Positions 60,601-64,000 of a stretch of DNA of 64,000 nucleotides are shown here, one piece after another; positions within the stretch are counted from its first letter, which is position 1, and each line of letters opens with the position of its first letter. The notes under the pieces were generated by a model that was given only the letters and a program-made list of their open reading frames with translations, made no database searches and was not told the origin of the DNA. A program made the position numbers and the translations under genes. Source of the DNA: Elysia crispata (Eukaryota > Mollusca > Gastropoda > Plakobranchidae); assembly GCA_033675545.1 (NCBI GenBank), contig JAWDGP010007418.1, forward strand, positions 60,001-124,000, in the 5' to 3' direction.

Positions 60601-63600
60601 TAGTTGTAGCTGTAATTGTTGTAGTTGCAGTTGTAGTTGTATTTGTTGTAGTTGTAGTTGTAGTTGTAGTTGTAGTTGTACTTATACTTGTTGTAGTTGT
60701 TCTTTAACTTGTACTTGTTGTACTTGTAGTTGTACTTGTTCTAGTTGTATTTATACTTGTTGATCTTGTAGTTGTACTTGTTGTAGTTTTAGTTGTATTT
60801 GTTGTAGTTGTAGTTTTAGTTGTACTTGTTGTTATTGTAGTTGTACTTGTACTTAGTGTAGTTGTACTTGTATTTGTATTGTAGTCGAAGTTGTACTTGA
60901 ACTTCTTGTAGTTATAATTAAACTTGTATTTTTTGTAGCTGTAGTTGTACTTGTACTTGTTGTAGTTATATTTGTAATTGTTGTAATTGTAGTTGTACTT
61001 GTACTTGTTGTAGTCTTACTTGTTCTTGTACTTGTTTTAGTTGTATGACACTTGTTGTAGTTGTACCTGTTCTTTTTGTAGTTGTAGTTGTAGTTGTAGT
61101 TGTACTTGTACTTGAACTTCTAGTTGTGGTTATACTTGTACTTGTCGTAGCTGTTATTGTACTTGTACTTGCACTTGTAGTTGTACTTGTACTTGTACTT
61201 GTTGCACTTCTAGTTGTACTTGTATTTTGGTTGTAATTAGTAGTTGTAATTACTCTAATTTGAACTTGTTGTAGTTGTAATTGTAGTTGAAATTGTTGTA
61301 GTTTTTGAAGTTGTACTTCTTGTAGTTGTAGTTGTATTTTTTGTAGTAGTAGTTGTACATGTACTTCTTGTAGTTGTACTTGAACTTAGTGTAGTTGTAG
61401 TTGTAGTTGTACTTGATGTAGTTGTAGTTGTAGTTGTACTTTTTGTAGTTATAGTTGTACTTATTGTAGTAGTAGTTTTATTTGTACTCTTGTAGTTATA
61501 TTAAAACTTCTTGTAGTTGTAATTGTATATGTACTTGTTGTAGATGTAGTTGTAGTTGTTCTTGTTGCAGTTGTTCTTAATTTTGTTAAAGTTGTAGGTT
61601 TACATGAACTTTTTGTTAGTGTAGTTTAACTTGTTGTAATTGTAGTTGTACTTGTACCTGTTGTAGATGTAGTTGTATTTGTGCTGGTACTCGTTGTAGT
61701 TGTTTTTTAACTTTGACTTGTTGTAGTTCTAGTTGTACTATTACTCATTGTTCTTGTAGTTTTACTTGTACTTGTTGTAATTGTACTTGTACTTGTTGTA
61801 GTTGTAGTTGTTCCTGTACTTGTTGTAGTTGTACGTGTACTTGTTATTGTTCTGGTTCTAGTTGTACTTGAACTTGTTTTAGTTGTAGTTGTTTTTGTAC
61901 TTGTTGTAGCTGTTTTTGTATTTGTCCTTGTTGTAGTTATACTTGTACTTATTGTAGCTGAAGTTGTACTGATATTTATTGTAGTTGTATTTGTACTTGT
62001 ACTTGTTATAGCTGTAGTTGTTCTTGTACTTGTTGTAGTTATACATGTTTTTGTTGTAGCTGTAGTTGTAATTGTACTTGATGTAGTTATACTTGTAATT
62101 TTTTCTAGTTGTAGTTGTAATTGTACTTTTATTTGTCATTGTAATTGTTGTAGTTGTAGCTTTACTTGTTGTAGTAGTAGTTGTACTTTTACTTGTTGTA
62201 GTTGTAGTTTTAGTTTTTATTGTTGTAGTTGTATATGTACTTGTTGTAGTTGTAGTTGTAATTGTAACTATTGATGTTGCAGTTGTACTTGTTGTAGTTG
62301 TATTTATACTTGTTGAAGTTGCAGTGTTACTTGTGCTTGTTTTACTTGTAGTTGTTCTTTTAGTTGTTGTAGTTATGTTGTACTTATACTTTTTGTATTT
62401 AAACTTGTACTTGTTGTAATTGTACTTGCACTTCTTGTAGTTGTAGGTGTACTTGCTTTAGTTCTATTTCTACTTGTTCTAGGCGTAGTTGTCCTTTTAC
62501 TTGTTGTAGTTATACTTGTTTTTGTTGTAGCTGTATTTATACTTGCACTTGTTGTAGCTGTAGTTGTATTTATACTTGTTGTAGTTAAAATTGTCATTTT
62601 TGTAGTTCTTGTTTAGTGTACTTGTTGTAGTTGTAGTTATAGTTGTATTTGTTGTAGTTGTCGTTGTAATTGTACTTGTTGTAGTTTAAAATGCACTTGT
62701 TCTTGTTGTTGTTATAGTTGTACTTGTTCTTGTAGTTGTAGTTTTACTTGTTGTAGTTTAAGTTGTACTTGTATATGTTTTGGTTGAAGTTGTACTTCGT
62801 AAAGTTGTAGTTGGACTTGTACTTGTTGTAGTTGTAGTTGTACTTGTTGTACTAGTGTTTGTACTTGTTGTAGTTGTAGTTGTACTTGTACTCGTTTTAG
62901 TTGTAGTTGTACTTGTACTTTTTGTAGTTGTAGTTGTTTTTTTTAATTGTTGTAGTTGTAGTTGTATTTGTACTTGTTGTAGCTGTAGTTTTGCTTCTTC
63001 TTGTTTCTTTGATACTTGTACTTGTTAAAGTTGTAGTTGTAGTTGTCCTGGTAATTTTTGTAGTTGTACTTGTACTTTATGAAGTTGTAATTGTGCTTGT
63101 ACTTGTTGTATTTGCACTGGAACTTGTTGTTTAAGTTATAGTTGTACTTGTTGTAGTTGTAATTATACTTGTATTTAATTTAGCTGAATGTGTACTTCTA
63201 TTTAAAATAGTTATTTATTTCTACTTATTGTAACTGTAGTTGTACTTGTACCTATTGTAGTTATACGTGTACTTGTTGTCTTCGTAGTTGTGATTGTACT
63301 TGTTGTAGGTATAGTTGTACTTGTTGTAGGTATAGTTGTACTTGTTGTAGGTATAGTTGTACTTGTTGTATTAGTAGTTGTACTTGTACTTGTTGTAGTT
63401 TTACTTGTATTTGCTACAGTTGTAGTTGTAGTTTTACTTGTACTTTTTGTAGTTGTAGTTGTACTTGTACTTGTTTTAGCTATTGTTGTACTTGTACTTG
63501 TTAATTTTACACTTGTATTGGTTATAGCTGTAGTTGTTCTTTTACTTTTTGTAGTTGTACTTGTGCTTGTTATAGTTGTAGTGTACTTGTTGTAGTTGTA

Positions 63601-64000
63601 GTTGCATTTGTATTTGTTGTAGTTTCAGTTGTACTTGTTGTAGTATTAGTTGTATATGTACTTGTTGTATTTGTACTCGAACTTGTTGTAGTTGTAGTTG
63701 AAATTGTACTTGTTGTAGTTGTAGTTGTACTTCTACTTGTTGTAGTAGTAGTTGTACTTCTACTTCTTGTAGTTATTCTTAAATTTGTTGTAGTTGTAGT
63801 TTTATATGTACTTGTTGTAGATTTAGTTGGAGTTGTACTTGTTGTAGTCTTAGTTGTATTTGTACTTGTTGTAGATGCAGTTGTACTTTAACTGGTACTC
63901 GTTGCAGCTGTAGTTTTACTGGTACTTGTTGTAATTGTACTTATACTTGTTAAAGTTGTAGTTGAACTTGAACTTGTTAAGGTGTAGTTGTACTTGTACT
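45651..64000 (+). repeat. 27-bp TTGTAC-type satellite, continuing past the window edge
   Basis: About 18.3 kb of the same TTG/(TTGTAG)2/(TTGTAC)2 family, uniformly and moderately diverged, with cleaner patches near 48,000-48,320, 49,010-49,150 and 59,930-60,310. It has no unique interruption comparable to the one at 45,401 and runs off the right edge. Val/Leu-rich, Cys/Ser/Thr-rich and Thr/Ser-rich frames up to 641 codons are repeat artefacts. Confidence 0.97.

Noticed and set aside
21727..64000. Telomeric repeat array
   Set aside because: The hexamer TTGTAG is not TTAGGG or a known telomere variant, and the array carries a 27-base higher unit and continues on both sides of unique DNA.

Overview
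This is a eukaryotic, repeat-dominated window. There are no bacterial-style operons and no long complete gene. Recognisable coding pieces are single exons with consensus splice sites, buried in AT-rich non-coding DNA with decayed non-LTR retrotransposons, microsatellites and satellites. Clusters of the CTAGATCT word, a cystatin-type first exon, a transposon-derived gene fragment and a GCTTTACAA-type short insertion would fit a mollusc, perhaps a heterobranch gastropod. That placement is a guess from pattern memory; the sequence does not prove it.

Layout. Bases 1-660 are AT, CATA and GATA microsatellites. From 660 to 12,140 the DNA is ordinary intergenic or intronic sequence. It holds a heavily mutated LINE (about 1,830-3,165, + strand), a threefold 85-bp repeat (3,886-4,140), exon 1 of a probable secreted cystatin (5,816-6,028, - strand), a GAT minisatellite, CT and GA microsatellites, a candidate hammerhead-type ribozyme (9,499-9,534, - strand), an 11-bp minisatellite and a second decayed LINE-type fragment (- strand, about 10,712-10,978). 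From 12,141 to 13,984 lies a satellite of about 52 monomers of 35 bp, with a longer-range repeat of 529 bp. From 13,985 to 21,726 the DNA is mostly featureless, with a tRNA-like SINE candidate near 18,500, a purine-rich tract and a CT tract.

From 21,727 to the right edge the window is almost entirely one enormous satellite family built from TTG and TAG/TAC trinucleotides. It has three sub-families: a diverged hexamer zone (21,727-27,840); a highly homogeneous, nearly C-free zone whose basic unit is 27 bp, TTG followed by four TTGTAG (27,841-39,520); and a second 27-bp zone, TTG, two TTGTAG, two TTGTAC (39,521-40,388 and 43,284-64,000). All the very long open frames in this part are by-products of this repeat and are not called as genes.

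The second array is interrupted by a 2.9-kb unique island (40,389-43,283). The island carries exons resembling the two ends of a transposon-derived protein family, with a polyadenylation signal, but the central domain is missing. The 750 bp of array to the right of the island run in the opposite direction, then flip back at 44,034 through a 21-bp-arm palindrome. The simplest reading is one inversion of island plus adjacent array. A further 250-bp unique insertion sits at 45,401-45,650. No gene network can be inferred; the window mainly records satellite expansion and mobile-element decay.
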